Source: Marinobacter salinus
Lineage (GTDB): Bacteria; Pseudomonadota; Gammaproteobacteria; Pseudomonadales; Oleiphilaceae
Direction: 5' to 3'
DNA: 64,000 bases
Assembly: GCF_001854125.1 (NCBI RefSeq)
Contig: NZ_CP017715.1
Location: 1,426,001 to 1,490,000, forward strand
Shown: one piece after another, positions 1 to 8,808 of the stretch
How the letters are laid out: every line of letters starts with the position of its first letter
Numbering within the stretch: position 1 is the first letter of the stretch
Program-made: the position numbers and the translations under genes
The notes under the pieces: generated by a model
What the model saw: the letters and a program-made list of their open reading frames with translations, nothing else
The model's database searches: none
What the model was told of the DNA's origin: nothing

Positions 1-241
1 CGGTAATCGTCACTTCAATAGAACTGATTTTTCCAACCAGGGCTTCGGTCTTCGGTGCGAGCCCGGATTTGCGAAAATAACTACTGACCCGTTTCTTAAG
101 GTTGCGAGCCTTTCCCACATAAAGGACCGAGCCGCCCTCGTCATACATGCGATAAACGCCGGGCCGTTCCGTAAGCTGCTTCAGGAAGTTTTTGCTGTCG
201 AACCCCCTGTCATGGCTGGAGGATTCAGACCTTGTCGGCAT
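1..241 (-). CDS. uvrC: Excinuclease ABC subunit C, N-terminal part (partial)
   Basis: This is the first 80 codons of UvrC, which makes the dual incisions in nucleotide excision repair. The rest lies beyond the left edge. The reading frame shows the GIY-YIG nuclease opening: GVYRM, then LYVGKA, then the [11 protein letters not shown] helix. The ATG at 241 lies inside the end of gacA (17-base overlap, different frame). I chose it because it is an in-frame ATG shortly before the conserved FLKQL..RPGVYRM start. The gacA-uvrC overlap is a known gammaproteobacterial arrangement and implies co-transcription with gacA. Confidence 0.93.
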   Translation of the reverse strand, partial: MPTRSESSSHDRGFDSKNFLKQLTERPGVYRMYDEGGSVLYVGKARNLKKRVSSYFRKSGLAPKTEALVGKISSIEVTIT

Positions 242-884
242 CAAGCAACCCAAGCCGCACAGCCATCAGGGCCAGTTCAACGTCGCTGGAAATCTCCAGC
301 TTTTCAAAAATCCGGTAACGGTAGCTGTTAACCGTTTTCGGACTCAGGCACAGCTTGTCCGAGATATCCTGAACCTTTTGGCAGTCAACCACCATCATGG
401 CAATCTGCATTTCACGCTCGGACAGGCGCTCGAAAAGTGAGAGTTCGCCGTCATCCTCCCTGTCACCGCCCAGTTGCTTGAGCGCCATCTTCTGGGCGAT
501 CTCGGGGCTGATGTAACGTTGGCCAGAGTGGGCCATGCGGATAGCACGAACCATTTCCCTGATATCCGCGCCTTTCGTTATGTAGGCAGAGGCCCCGCTC
601 TGCATGACACGGGTGGGATAAGGATCGTCTGCGCAAGCAGTAACAACGATGACCCGGATAGAGTCATCAATGCGGAGGATTCGCCGGGTCGCTTCGAGGC
701 CGCCGATACCGGGCATACGGATATCCATCAGAACAATGTCCGGCTGATCCTTGCGGACAAACTCAATGGCATCCTCTCCCGATGCCGCCTGCCCGATGAC
801 TTCCAGGTCGGGGTCATCAGCCAGCATCCGGGTAATCCCGGAACGCACCAGATCATGGTCATCTACAACCAGTACCCTGATCAA
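225..884 (-). CDS. gacA: Response regulator GacA/UvrY
   Basis: This is a LuxR-type two-component response regulator, 219 residues, the full family length. The receiver domain spans about residues 1-120, with the acidic pair in VVDDH, phospho-acceptor Asp54 (VLMDIRMPG) and conserved Lys103. The LuxR-type helix-turn-helix spans about 150-205 ([29 protein letters not shown]). In relatives the BarA/GacS kinase phosphorylates it and it activates the CsrA-antagonising small RNAs. Sequence and the overlapping uvrC downstream both support the assignment. The cognate kinase is not in this window. Confidence 0.95.
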   Translation of the reverse strand: MIRVLVVDDHDLVRSGITRMLADDPDLEVIGQAASGEDAIEFVRKDQPDIVLMDIRMPGIGGLEATRRILRIDDSIRVIVVTACADDPYPTRVMQSGASAYITKGADIREMVRAIRMAHSGQRYISPEIAQKMALKQLGGDREDDGELSLFERLSEREMQIAMMVVDCQKVQDISDKLCLSPKTVNSYRYRIFEKLEISSDVELALMAVRLGLLDADKV

Positions 885-984
885 AATTCACCTCGCACAC
901 GGCTTTCGACAGACAGCGCGATTGTACCGGTTACCGATACTCGCGGGTAGGTGCAAACCGGATTACTGCCGCTCGACTTCACAT

Positions 985-1236
985 TCAGGAGGGAGAACCA
1001 AGCCCTGCGGTGTTTTCAACCGGATCAAACCAGACCACCAGATCCCCCCGTTTGACGGCTGCCAGCACTAGGTTCACCTCGGCCAGCGGGTTCTCGGTAT
1101 CGTTCAACCCATGGTACCGGGTGCAATACTCTTCAACCAAGCCAGTCAATTGATCTTCCGTCAGCAGTTCCTTCTCTACAATGAACTTTTCCTGCCGGGG
1201 GTCGGGTTGCCCTTGATAGGCTGCGTCGTCGGTCAT
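985..1236 (-). CDS. YheU-like (UPF0270) small protein
   Basis: This is an 83-residue acidic protein with no signal peptide or membrane segment. Residues about 18-77 resemble the UPF0270/YheU family pattern: LTEDQLTGLVEEYCTR, then ENPLAEV, then a basic-Gly turn and LVVWFDPVENTAGL. The family has no established biochemical role. It lies between the chemoreceptor gene and gacA on the same strand, 100 bp before gacA, so it could be read with gacA. The family call is from remembered pattern similarity only and is moderate. That it is a gene is supported by an AGGAGGG ribosome-binding site just before the ATG. Confidence 0.6.
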   Translation of the reverse strand: MTDDAAYQGQPDPRQEKFIVEKELLTEDQLTGLVEEYCTRYHGLNDTENPLAEVNLVLAAVKRGDLVVWFDPVENTAGLGSPS

Positions 1237-1312
1237 AGTCCCTCCTGTTGATGCACATGGTAAGGATTATCACGCAAAGGGAGAAGCCCTTTCCAAAAAT
1301 CATCTTCCGGCG

Positions 1313-2962
1313 CTATTGGCCGGAGTCGGCTGCGGTCCGGAATCGGGCGATCAGCTGCCGCATCGACAGGGATTCCTGCCTCAGGGCCTCACTGATGGCC
1401 CGCGTGCTTTCAACGCTTTCAATCAGGAAATCGGCACTCTCGTCCAGGGCGGTCGACCGGCGACCAACCCGCCCTATTTCATCCCGCTGGGTGGTTACGG
1501 CGGCCGAGATGGCAGCACTGTGGTCTTCCAACTGGACAAACTGTCCCCTCAGGCTCTCGAGGTGGGCCTTGAGCGCAATCAGGTGCTCACGATTCTGATT
1601 ACCGGCCTCGCGCATTTCACCCAACAGCTCATCGACGCTGCCAACACCGGCCACCAGGTCCTGAACCCATTGGCCAATATTCCGGGTAGATTCGGACGTT
1701 CGCCGGGACAACGTCCTGACTTCATCAGCAACCACTGCAAAACCCCGACCATGCTCGCCTGCCCGGGCAGCCTCGATTGCGGCGTTGAGCGCCAGTAAGT
1801 TAGTCTGCTCTGCAATGTCTGCAATAACACCGATGACCTGCTCGATTTTACCGGTTGAATCGTTCAACGCGTGAATTGATTGTGAAACGCGGGAGATCAC
1901 ATCAACCGTATGCTCTGCCGCCTGTTCACTGCTGACCAGCCTATGTTGCACTTCTTCGTTAGCCGACACAGCATCCCCAACTGTAAGCGCTGACTGGTCG
2001 GTGGCTCGCTCGATTGCCGATGCCTGATCGGCAATGGCGGCCATGGACTGACTGACATCCCGTATCTGATGGCGGGTTGTCTCGGATGCGGTGTGCAAGG
2101 ACTCGGCGCCTGTATCAAGGGTCAACGAGCGCTGATTCAGTTCGCCCGCAGCGCCACGAATATCGGCGATAAACTGCTCGAAACGGCTGACCAGTGCGCC
2201 CAGTGCCCGACTGACACCGGCCACCTCATCCCGCCCCTTCAGCACCGGCATCCGGGTCAGATCGCTATTCGCTTCCATCGCGCCAAGCTCACTCTCCATC
2301 TTCTGAAGCCGGAGGATGACTGATTGCCGGAGCCACGCTGTCATCACCACAACAACAAAGAGGAAGAGAACAGAACCTGCCACCAGGTATACCTGCTGGT
2401 TGGACAAAAACGCCAGCAAATCATCAGCGCCAGCTGAAACTGAATTCCTGCTCTGCAATTGTCGCTGGTTAATGGCCTTCAGCATGGGCTCAAGGGACGG
2501 GAATAAATCAAAATCCACAACCTGGCCAACACGGTAATAGCTCTTTTCACCTATCCCGCTCTTCATGGATTCCATCAGCGCCACGACGCGCTCGAACGAA
2601 TCGCGATGCTCCTCCGCCCATGTTTCAAGTCCCGCATTTTCAGAAACGGCCTTCCAATGGGCAGGAAGCGCCTGCTCAAGATCGGCAAATACCGGTTCAA
2701 TTTCGTCCCAAAGCAACAGCTGCGCCTTGATCTTGAAGGCCAGATCCTGCAGCCGACGATGGTCCTGCTCAAGATCAACCAGTAGCCAGGATTCTTTCAG
2801 TTTGGTGCTGATCAAACTGTCCGACGCCTCTTCTGCCTTGAGTATGATGGTCCAGGACAGGACCGCCAGACCGGACAACGCGAAGACGGAAAGAAAGGCA
2901 AAAAACAGAATGCGGGTTCGAACAGTGCCAAGCATGACAACTCCAACAAGGGCTTTGCCCAT
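1313..2962 (-). CDS. Methyl-accepting chemotaxis protein
   Basis: This is a 549-residue transmembrane chemoreceptor. A first membrane helix at about residues 14-34 is followed by a helical periplasmic sensor of about 160 residues and a second helix at about 193-212. A HAMP domain (about 213-265) and the cytoplasmic coiled-coil signalling domain follow, with the highly conserved tip [20 protein letters not shown] and the following [12 protein letters not shown]. There is no C-terminal CheR/CheB tether pentapeptide. The ligand cannot be predicted. A second possible start (MLGTVRTRI, at 2935) has a closer ribosome-binding site (GGAG, 5 nt) and would give 540 residues. Confidence 0.93.
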   Translation of the reverse strand: MGKALVGVVMLGTVRTRILFFAFLSVFALSGLAVLSWTIILKAEEASDSLISTKLKESWLLVDLEQDHRRLQDLAFKIKAQLLLWDEIEPVFADLEQALPAHWKAVSENAGLETWAEEHRDSFERVVALMESMKSGIGEKSYYRVGQVVDFDLFPSLEPMLKAINQRQLQSRNSVSAGADDLLAFLSNQQVYLVAGSVLFLFVVVVMTAWLRQSVILRLQKMESELGAMEANSDLTRMPVLKGRDEVAGVSRALGALVSRFEQFIADIRGAAGELNQRSLTLDTGAESLHTASETTRHQIRDVSQSMAAIADQASAIERATDQSALTVGDAVSANEEVQHRLVSSEQAAEHTVDVISRVSQSIHALNDSTGKIEQVIGVIADIAEQTNLLALNAAIEAARAGEHGRGFAVVADEVRTLSRRTSESTRNIGQWVQDLVAGVGSVDELLGEMREAGNQNREHLIALKAHLESLRGQFVQLEDHSAAISAAVTTQRDEIGRVGRRSTALDESADFLIESVESTRAISEALRQESLSMRQLIARFRTAADSGQ

Positions 2963-3107
2963 GAGGGTATTCCTGCTTTATGACATTTTTATTGCGGCAC
3001 CCGTGAACACCCACCATCGTCCATGCTGCCCCGGCTTTTGGAACCGCTTCAAAAAATGACGGGAATTCATTATCATCCATCGCCGCCTATCTGATGCCTG
3101 GAGCCCA

Positions 3108-3812
3108 ATGAACCTGTCCGTATTTCGCCAGACACTCCCAATCCTCTTCGGCTATCTGCCTCTGGGAACGGCGTTCGGGGTGCTGTTTGCAACTCAACTG
3201 GATTATGCCTGGTGGGTGGCACCGCTGATGGGTGTGGTTATTTATGCAGGAGCGGGACAGATTCTGGCGGTGAGCCTGCTCGCGGCCAACGCCGGGCTTG
3301 TTGAGGTTTTTGTTGCCATGTTTGTTCTGAACGCCCGGCACCTTTTTTACGGGCTTTCCCTGCTGGGTCAGTTTCGGGGCGCCGGGTTGCGAAAGCTCTA
3401 CCTGATTTTCGGTCTGACCGACGAAACCTATTCACTCCTGACCAGCCGGCCGAGATACCAGGATCGACGTCACGAGCAGGAAATTGATTTCCGGATTACC
3501 GGCTTCAACCAGTGCTATTGGGTCATTGGCTGCGCCCTGGGGGCGCTTCTTGGCGACAACGTGGTGTTTGACAGCACCGGCATCGAGTATGCTTTGGTGG
3601 CCCTGTTTATTGTTCTGACCATTGAACAGCTCAAGGCTCTGGGAGATAGCGTACCGATGTGGATAGGCGCAGCAGCGGCAGGTATTGCCATGCTTTTGTT
3701 ACCACCAGCCCATCAGCTTATCGGAGCCATTGCGATCGTAACCGTTGCGTTACTGGTGCAATACCGAAGAATCAGGACATCACAGGCCGGGAAAGAGGCG
3801 CGCCATGTCTGA
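3108..3812 (+). CDS. azlC: AzlC family amino-acid exporter, large subunit
   Basis: This is a 234-residue polytopic membrane protein of the AzlC/YgaZ family. Together with the small AzlD subunit it exports branched-chain amino acids in the members studied. The N-terminus shows the family signature (LPILFGYLPLGTAFGVLF), then the Gly-rich YAGAGQILAVSLLAA helix and LNARHLFYGLSL. The last 8 bases overlap azlD, so the two are translationally coupled. The substrate is inferred from the family only. Confidence 0.9.
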   Translation: MNLSVFRQTLPILFGYLPLGTAFGVLFATQLDYAWWVAPLMGVVIYAGAGQILAVSLLAANAGLVEVFVAMFVLNARHLFYGLSLLGQFRGAGLRKLYLIFGLTDETYSLLTSRPRYQDRRHEQEIDFRITGFNQCYWVIGCALGALLGDNVVFDSTGIEYALVALFIVLTIEQLKALGDSVPMWIGAAAAGIAMLLLPPAHQLIGAIAIVTVALLVQYRRIRTSQAGKEARHV

Positions 3813-4143
3813 AAACGGCTATCTTATGGCCTTTATTGCGGTTGCGGCGATAGCCACCTTTGCAACCCGGGTAATACCGTTCCTGTTCTTCGAACGGCAT
3901 ACGGACCACCCGTTGGTTCAGCATCTGGGAAGGTATCTACCGGCTGCCGTCATGGCGTTGCTGGCAACGGTCTTTCTGCAACGTTCAGCCAACTGGTCGG
4001 CCGATCTCCCGGGACTGGACGCCCTGATACCGGGTGCTCTGGTGGTTATACTTCATTTGTGGCAGCGGAATTCCCTGCTCTCCATAGCCGCAGGTACTGC
4101 CAGCTATATGGTGATTCAGCAGACTGGCATACTTGGCAGTTAG
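3805..4143 (+). CDS. azlD: AzlD family transporter, small subunit
   Basis: This is a 112-residue protein with about four hydrophobic helices (LMAFIAVAAIATFATRVIPFLFF, AAVMALLATVFL, ALIPGALVVILHL, LLSIAAGTASYMVIQ), matching the AzlD/YgaH partner of AzlC. I start it at the ATG at 3805, inside the last codons of azlC, rather than at an earlier in-frame ATG at 3745. That start gives the normal AzlD N-terminus and the usual short overlap. Its last 98 bases overlap the convergent gene at 4046-4543. Confidence 0.88.
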   Translation: MSENGYLMAFIAVAAIATFATRVIPFLFFERHTDHPLVQHLGRYLPAAVMALLATVFLQRSANWSADLPGLDALIPGALVVILHLWQRNSLLSIAAGTASYMVIQQTGILGS

Positions 4144-4543
4144 AGACTGTCTGCAAGGTTGGCAACAAGCCGGGATCCTGGACAGCCGCCGTGCGGTGCT
4201 TGACCACACCCTTGTATTCCGAGCTCTCAATCATCGCCATGAAGGCTTCAATGGACGGATAGCGAACAAGCAGGACCTGGTCCCAGGACTCATCTGGGGG
4301 AGCAATCAGTGAACCAACACTGTGCCCCGACCAGATAACTTCTGCGCCAACAGCCTTTACGCAGGCAGCGGCTTCTTTCATGTACAGCCTGTACGCTTCC
4401 CGCCCGGTACGATCAGACGCCTCATCCTTGTAGCTGGCCTGGTCACGAAACCTCAGCAGATTCAGCATCACGATGGGCTGGTCTTTCGGGGTATCTGCCA
4501 GAACTTTCTGTAACTGTTCCGGTGTGGGACTTAAGGCTTCCAT
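4046..4543 (-). CDS. DUF1330-like protein with unusual C-terminal tail
   Basis: This is 165 residues from the ATG at 4543 (MEALSPTPEQ); an upstream in-frame ATG would add 20 basic residues of poor quality. The core (about residues 25-135) resembles the DUF1330 dimeric alpha-beta-barrel fold: PIVMLNLLRFRDQA, YRLYMKEA, VGAEVIWSG, WDQVLLVRYPSIEAFMAM, HRTAAVQD. The function of the family is not established. Residues about 137-165 (after LLPTLQTVSN) look unlike the family and are encoded entirely opposite the end of azlD. That tail may be genuine or the product of a lost stop codon. Confidence 0.75.
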   Translation of the reverse strand: MEALSPTPEQLQKVLADTPKDQPIVMLNLLRFRDQASYKDEASDRTGREAYRLYMKEAAACVKAVGAEVIWSGHSVGSLIAPPDESWDQVLLVRYPSIEAFMAMIESSEYKGVVKHRTAAVQDPGLLPTLQTVSNCQVCQSAESPYSWQYLRLWRAGNSAATNEV

Positions 4544-4645
4544 CCTGATCCTCTTGCTTTGCCTGTTACGGCGCCTACTATAGCGTAATCCGCCCAAGTT
4601 CACGCAAGCGAATTCGTTACCTTTCAGCCAGGCGCCGAATCGGCA

Positions 4646-5005
4646 CTAATCAAACCTCTGCAAGGCGGCGATCACCATGATCTCGACCTTCCATTCCGGC
4701 TTCGCCAGTTTGGATTCCACACAGGCGCGCACGGGCGGGCGGCCATCCACTACCCAGGCGTCCCAGGCGGCGTTCATTTCAGCGAACTCGGCCATGTCGG
4801 TTACCCATATGGTGGCCGACAGAAGGTGCGATTTGTCAGTACCGGCCTTGGCCAGCATCTGGTCAATACCCTGCAAAATCTGTTCAGTCTGGCCACGCAT
4901 GCCAGCGCTGGCGTCCGAGGCGACCTGGCCAGCCAGATAGACAGTATTGCCATGTACGACGGCTTGGCTCATTCGTTGGTTGCTGTCAATGTAACGATCG
5001 GTCAT
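4646..5005 (-). CDS. RidA family (YjgF/Rid) protein
   Basis: This is a 119-residue member of the Rid superfamily. These form trimers, and the best-studied members hydrolyse reactive enamine/imine intermediates of amino-acid metabolism. Seen here are the opening MTDRYIDSNQRMSQAVVHG, VYLAGQVASD, the Arg of PPVRACVESKL and the VEIMVIA strand that form the active cleft. The ATG at 5005 is chosen over 5122 because the upstream extension is unrelated to the family. It is the last gene of the ABC-transporter operon, downstream of a ruined deacetylase gene. That suggests imine clean-up during catabolism of an imported amino compound. Confidence 0.88.
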   Translation of the reverse strand: MTDRYIDSNQRMSQAVVHGNTVYLAGQVASDASAGMRGQTEQILQGIDQMLAKAGTDKSHLLSATIWVTDMAEFAEMNAAWDAWVVDGRPPVRACVESKLAKPEWKVEIMVIAALQRFD

Positions 5006-5042
5006 AAATTGCACTCTATTGGTTGGGAAAAATTTGAGGTGG

Positions 5043-5613
5043 TTAACCCCATTCGAAGCCCTGTAAAAAAGCGGCCAGATTATCACTGAGACTGTCGGTC
5101 GGGTATCCCCCCTCCTGAACAATCACTTTGGGGCCTTTTACCTGTGCCAGGCGTTGCCCAATGCGGTAAAAGTCTTCGGTTTCCAGGGTCATGCCGGCCA
5201 GGGGGTCGTCCTTGTGAGCATCGAGCCCGAGCGCGATGACAATAGCTTGGGGTTTGAACTCAGTCAGAGCAGACAACAGCCGTGACAGCGCCTGCAGGAA
5301 CGCAATGCCATCAGCGCCCAGAGGCAGCGGCACGTTGCAGTTATAGCCTTTGCCTTCGCCCGCCCCCACCTCTTGTGCTGCGCCCCAGTAAAACGGGTAG
5401 AAATCGGCAGGGTCGACATGCACCGAGCCTATTGAGCAACAGCGGATCACTGGCAAGCGGTGGCAGCAGACTCAGGCTGGCGCCCGCAGCTTCAACCGCT
5501 TCTTTCAGTCGCTCGGCGCGCACCGGTTGCTCTGGCGACGGGGCGGGTTGTCCACGCAGCAAAAAATGTTTGGGTGCATGCTCGTTCTGCGTCTCATGAT
5601 AAAAGCATTTCAC
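5043..5613 (-). pseudogene. Histone-deacetylase/acetylpolyamine-amidohydrolase gene with internal deletion
   Basis: Two adjoining frames each match one end of the class II HDAC-like amidohydrolase family. The N-terminal piece starts at a GTG at 5613 (KCFYHETQNEHAPKHFLLRG, then PAPSPEQPVRAERL) and runs about 57 residues. The C-terminal piece begins in another frame near 5423 (VHVDPADFYPFYWGAAQEVG) and ends at 5043. Family members are about 340 residues, so well over 100 residues are missing at 5423-5445. The missing part includes the His-His dyad and the Asp-x-His metal ligands. The remnant keeps the later ligand motif GLDAHKDDPL and the EGGY tyrosine. The product cannot be an active zinc deacetylase. 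Intact relatives deacetylate acetylated polyamines or amino compounds. Confidence 0.87.
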
Positions 5614-5623
5614 CGAGCACCGC

Positions 5624-6409
5624 CTAGTGGTTGTTGTCGAGGTGTTTTTGCAGGAAGTTGCGCGTACGCTCCTGATCCGGATTGCTGAACAACTTGTCCG
5701 GAGTGCACTCTTCAACCACAACACCGCCATCCATGAACAGGGCCCAGTCGGACACATCCCGTGCAAAACTCATCTCGTGTGTGACGATCAACATTGTCAT
5801 GTGTTCATCGGCCAGACTACGCATTACCCGGTTTACTTCTTCAACCAGCTCCGGATCCAGGGCCGAGGTGGCTTCGTCAAACAACATCACCTTGGGTTTC
5901 ATTGCCAATGCCCGGGCAATGGCAACTCGCTGTTTCTGACCACCCGACAACCAGTTCGGAAACACATCGGCTTTCTCTGCAAGGCCCACCCGTTCAAGCT
6001 GTTCCATACCCAGCTCACGGGCCGTTTTTTTATCCATACCCTTGAGCTTGCGCGGTGCCAGGGTGACGTTATCGATGGTCGACAGATGCGGGAACAGGTT
6101 GAAGTGCTGAAACACCATGCCCATGTTCTGGCGGATGTTGTTGATGTGCCGTTCAAAGGCAAGCCCTTTCATATCGGGCCGGTTAACCTGCACACCATCG
6201 AGCAGGATGGCACCTTCATCAATCACTTCCAGCTGATTGACCGATCGCAGTAGCGTGCTTTTACCGGAACCGGACGGACCAATGATGGAAATGATCTTGC
6301 CGCGATTGACGGTCAGATTGATCCCTTTCAGAACTTCGAGGTCGCCAAAGCGCTTGTGCACATTGCGAACTTCTACCATGGGTGTTTCTGCATTGTTCTC
6401 TGCGCTCAT
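5624..6409 (-). CDS. Polar amino-acid ABC transporter, ATP-binding subunit
   Basis: This is a 261-residue ATPase of the GlnQ/HisP type. Walker A is GPSGSGKST (44-52), the Q-loop is near 101 (VFQHFNLFPH), the signature LSGGQ is at 154-158, and Walker B with its catalytic Glu is VMLFDEATSALD (174-185). The switch His is in VTHEMSFA. The N-terminal 10 residues (MSAENNAETP) are extra to the core. It powers uptake with the two permeases and the binding protein encoded just upstream, all on one strand in the order binding protein, permease, permease, ATPase. The substrate is an amino acid or amino-acid-like compound by family, not further resolved. Confidence 0.95.
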   Translation of the reverse strand: MSAENNAETPMVEVRNVHKRFGDLEVLKGINLTVNRGKIISIIGPSGSGKSTLLRSVNQLEVIDEGAILLDGVQVNRPDMKGLAFERHINNIRQNMGMVFQHFNLFPHLSTIDNVTLAPRKLKGMDKKTARELGMEQLERVGLAEKADVFPNWLSGGQKQRVAIARALAMKPKVMLFDEATSALDPELVEEVNRVMRSLADEHMTMLIVTHEMSFARDVSDWALFMDGGVVVEECTPDKLFSNPDQERTRNFLQKHLDNNH

Positions 6410-6447
6410 AAGAAAGCTCCAGTATTATAATCTTTTACAGGGACGAT

Positions 6448-7101
6448 TCAGCGGCGGTAGGCGGTCTGACGTTCCAGCCATGCCTGACCCAGTTCCATAA
6501 GAATATTGATCACGTAATACATCATGGCGATAACAATAAAGAACTCGAACGGCCTGAATGACACACTGATCGCATACTGGGAGGCATACACCAATTCAGC
6601 CACACCGATCGCAGACAACACCGAGGTATCCTTGACCATTAAAATCATGTTGTTTCCCAACTGGGGAATCGAGCGAATCAACGCCTGTGGCACAATAATG
6701 TACAAAATGGTATTCCAATGCCCGAAGCCCAATGAACGGGAGGCCTCATATTGCCCACCTGACACCGACTTGATGGTGGCGATGAAAATCTCGGCATTGT
6801 AAGCCATGTAGTGAAAACCAAGCCCCAGTATGCCCACCACGATGGCCGGAATCAGGACCCATTCGCCCAATCCAAAGTACAGGAAGTAAAGTTGCAGCAG
6901 CAGCGGCGTCGTCATGAACAGCCAGATAAAAAAGCGTAACGGCCAACTCACTACCTTGTTGGTGTAGATGGATATCACCGCGACAATAAGCCCACCCACG
7001 ATGGACATGAAGGCTACAACGATGGCTACCAAAGACGCCACGCCCACGCCTTTCAGCAAGGTTGGGAAGTAGGTAATAACGGGAGTAAAATCAAATTCCA
7101 T
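6448..7101 (-). CDS. Amino-acid ABC transporter permease
   Basis: This is a 217-residue HisM/GlnP-type inner-membrane permease with about five membrane helices. The cytoplasmic EAA loop that docks the ATPase is visible (YEASRSLGFGHWNTILYIIVPQALIRSIP). An N-terminal helix at about 15-45 is followed by VVSWPLRFFIWLFMTTPLLLQ. It is 12 bp downstream of the other permease gene and 38 bp before the ATPase gene. It probably forms a heterodimer with the product of 7114-7776, as in histidine/glutamine-type importers. Confidence 0.93.
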   Translation of the reverse strand: MEFDFTPVITYFPTLLKGVGVASLVAIVVAFMSIVGGLIVAVISIYTNKVVSWPLRFFIWLFMTTPLLLQLYFLYFGLGEWVLIPAIVVGILGLGFHYMAYNAEIFIATIKSVSGGQYEASRSLGFGHWNTILYIIVPQALIRSIPQLGNNMILMVKDTSVLSAIGVAELVYASQYAISVSFRPFEFFIVIAMMYYVINILMELGQAWLERQTAYRR

Positions 7102-7113
7102 CAGTGCTGCCTC

Positions 7114-7776
7114 CTATTGGGTCGTGTATCGGGTTGCGCGACGATAGGCCAACTCGATGATGCCCATCACCGCATAGATGATGACGATGTACATCAGGGC
7201 ACTGAGGGTAAAAATTTCCAGCGGCTTATAGGTCGACCCAATCAGGCGCTGCGCCTGATAAGTCAATTCAACCACGGAGATAATGGAGACCAGTGAGGAG
7301 TTCTTGACCAGAACAATGGCCAGCACACCCACGGAACGAATCATCAGACTCGCCGCTTGCGGCAGCACGATGGATACCATTGTATGTGCTTTGCCAAAAC
7401 CCAATGATCGGGCGGCTTCGCTTTGCCCCTTGTCAACCGATTCAATGGAGCCACGAATCGCCTCACTCATATAGGCGCCAATATTAAATGCCCCAACAAC
7501 GACACCGCAGGTGACGGGGTCTAGCCGCAAGCCGAGACTCGGGCCGCCATAAAACACCAGCAACAATTGCACGAAATAGGGAGTCCCGCGAACCACACTG
7601 ATATAACCGCGGGCAAACCAGCGGATGGGGGCGAAACGGAAGGTCTGTAAAAACACCAAACCACAGGCGACAAAGAACCCAAAGAAAATCGCACGGGAAG
7701 AAATATCGATCGTAACCCAGGCCGCCCTGATTAACAGAGGCGTAACCTCGACCATCAAGTCAAAATCCATGGTCAT
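7114..7776 (-). CDS. Amino-acid ABC transporter permease
   Basis: This is a 220-residue HisQ-type permease, the second half of the channel. The EAA loop reads SEAARSLGFGKAHTMVSIVLPQAA, following VVRGTPYFVQLLLVFYGGP, a family hallmark (RGTPxxVQ). Five hydrophobic helices are evident. The start is taken at MTMDFDLM; a start two codons later is equally possible. It follows the binding-protein gene by 110 bp in the same direction and is part of one operon with the next permease and ATPase. Confidence 0.93.
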   Translation of the reverse strand: MTMDFDLMVEVTPLLIRAAWVTIDISSRAIFFGFFVACGLVFLQTFRFAPIRWFARGYISVVRGTPYFVQLLLVFYGGPSLGLRLDPVTCGVVVGAFNIGAYMSEAIRGSIESVDKGQSEAARSLGFGKAHTMVSIVLPQAASLMIRSVGVLAIVLVKNSSLVSIISVVELTYQAQRLIGSTYKPLEIFTLSALMYIVIIYAVMGIIELAYRRATRYTTQ

Positions 7777-7886
7777 ACCTTTTTTGCTGTTATCGGTGAC
7801 TCAACCTTCAAACTTCGAGCACCAGCGGCGGGTGCCTCGGGTGGGCTCGATGCAATCAGTGCAAAGAGCCCACCCTTAATCGGCCA

Positions 7887-8690
7887 TTACTCGATATTGG
7901 CACCTTTGCCAATCCACTTGTCGACGATGTCCTGGTAAGTCCCATCTGCCTTGATTTCGGCCAGAGCAGCGTTGAGCGCTTCCTTCAGTTCAGGTTTGTT
8001 CTTCTGAATGGAAATCGCTGCGGGCCAGCGTGGCAGTTCACCGACGTCGATCATTTTTATAGCGAGTGCGTTGTCCTGCATCGCGACCAGAACCGGCACG
8101 TCATCAGCAATCATGGCATCAACGCGGCCTGTGGTCAGAGCGTTCATCATGTCAGGCAATCCCTGGAAGGTCTGGTTGCGCCATTTACCTTCGCCATTTT
8201 CGACCGCCCACTGATTACCCGTTTCGCCCAGGGTGGAACCAACCTGCTTACCGGAGAGGTCGTCGATGCTGCTGATATCGTCCGTGCTTTCCTGTACCCA
8301 GACTGAAAGACCTGCGCTGTAGTACGGGTCGGTAAAATCAACCGCTTTCTGGCGTTCTTCGGTGACGCTCATGCTGCAGATGCAGGCATCAAAGCGGCCA
8401 CCGGCCAGGGCAGCAATAATGCCGTTCCAGGGGGATGACTGAATGTTGACGTCCACACCCATTTTTTTAGCCAGCGCCTCGGCAATATCAACATCGAAGC
8501 CCACGAGTTCACCCTGAGTGTTCACATAGCTGAAGGGAGGGTAGGCGCCGGAGTTGGCTACCTGAAAGACGTCATCGCGGATTTCAGGCAGGTCACGCGC
8601 TTGGGTCGGCATTGCCACCATCGCTGTTGCACCAATAACCACAGCTGCGGTCGCCAGAGTTTGTGAGAACTTTTTTGTAAGTGCCTTCAT
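7887..8690 (-). CDS. Amino-acid ABC transporter substrate-binding protein
   Basis: This is a 267-residue periplasmic family-3 solute-binding protein. A Sec signal peptide occupies about residues 1-31 (basic start, then TAAVVIGATAMVAM, cleavage near TQA-RD). The mature protein shows the family signature GFDVDIAEALAKKMGV, then WNGIIAALAGGRFDACICSMSVTEERQ and VDFTDPYY. It is the first gene of the importer operon, preceded by a 118-bp region with inverted repeats that may hold its operator. It binds an amino acid or related compound by family; the exact ligand is unknown. Confidence 0.94.
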   Translation of the reverse strand: MKALTKKFSQTLATAAVVIGATAMVAMPTQARDLPEIRDDVFQVANSGAYPPFSYVNTQGELVGFDVDIAEALAKKMGVDVNIQSSPWNGIIAALAGGRFDACICSMSVTEERQKAVDFTDPYYSAGLSVWVQESTDDISSIDDLSGKQVGSTLGETGNQWAVENGEGKWRNQTFQGLPDMMNALTTGRVDAMIADDVPVLVAMQDNALAIKMIDVGELPRWPAAISIQKNKPELKEALNAALAEIKADGTYQDIVDKWIGKGANIE

Positions 8691-8718
8691 ATTCTTATTC
8701 CTGTTCAGACTTTATTAA

Positions 8719-8759
8719 AACAGTGCATGCATTGATGCATTGCACCTCTCCACACTGTT
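8719..8759. promoter_or_regulatory. Nested inverted repeats upstream of the importer operon
   Basis: Two symmetrical elements are nested about 30-70 bp before the binding-protein start codon. The outer arms are AACAGTG (8719-8725) and CACTGTT (8753-8759). Inside them, 8724-8744 contains two copies of ATGCAT two bases apart with partly matching flanks. This is the layout of a repressor or activator site. Which regulator binds is not known; the LysR product of 11781-12707 is the nearest candidate. Confidence 0.35.
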
Positions 8760-8808
8760 CAATGACCGTACCTGTTGAGCCAGGATCGATCGTTGTCATC
8801 CATACAGA

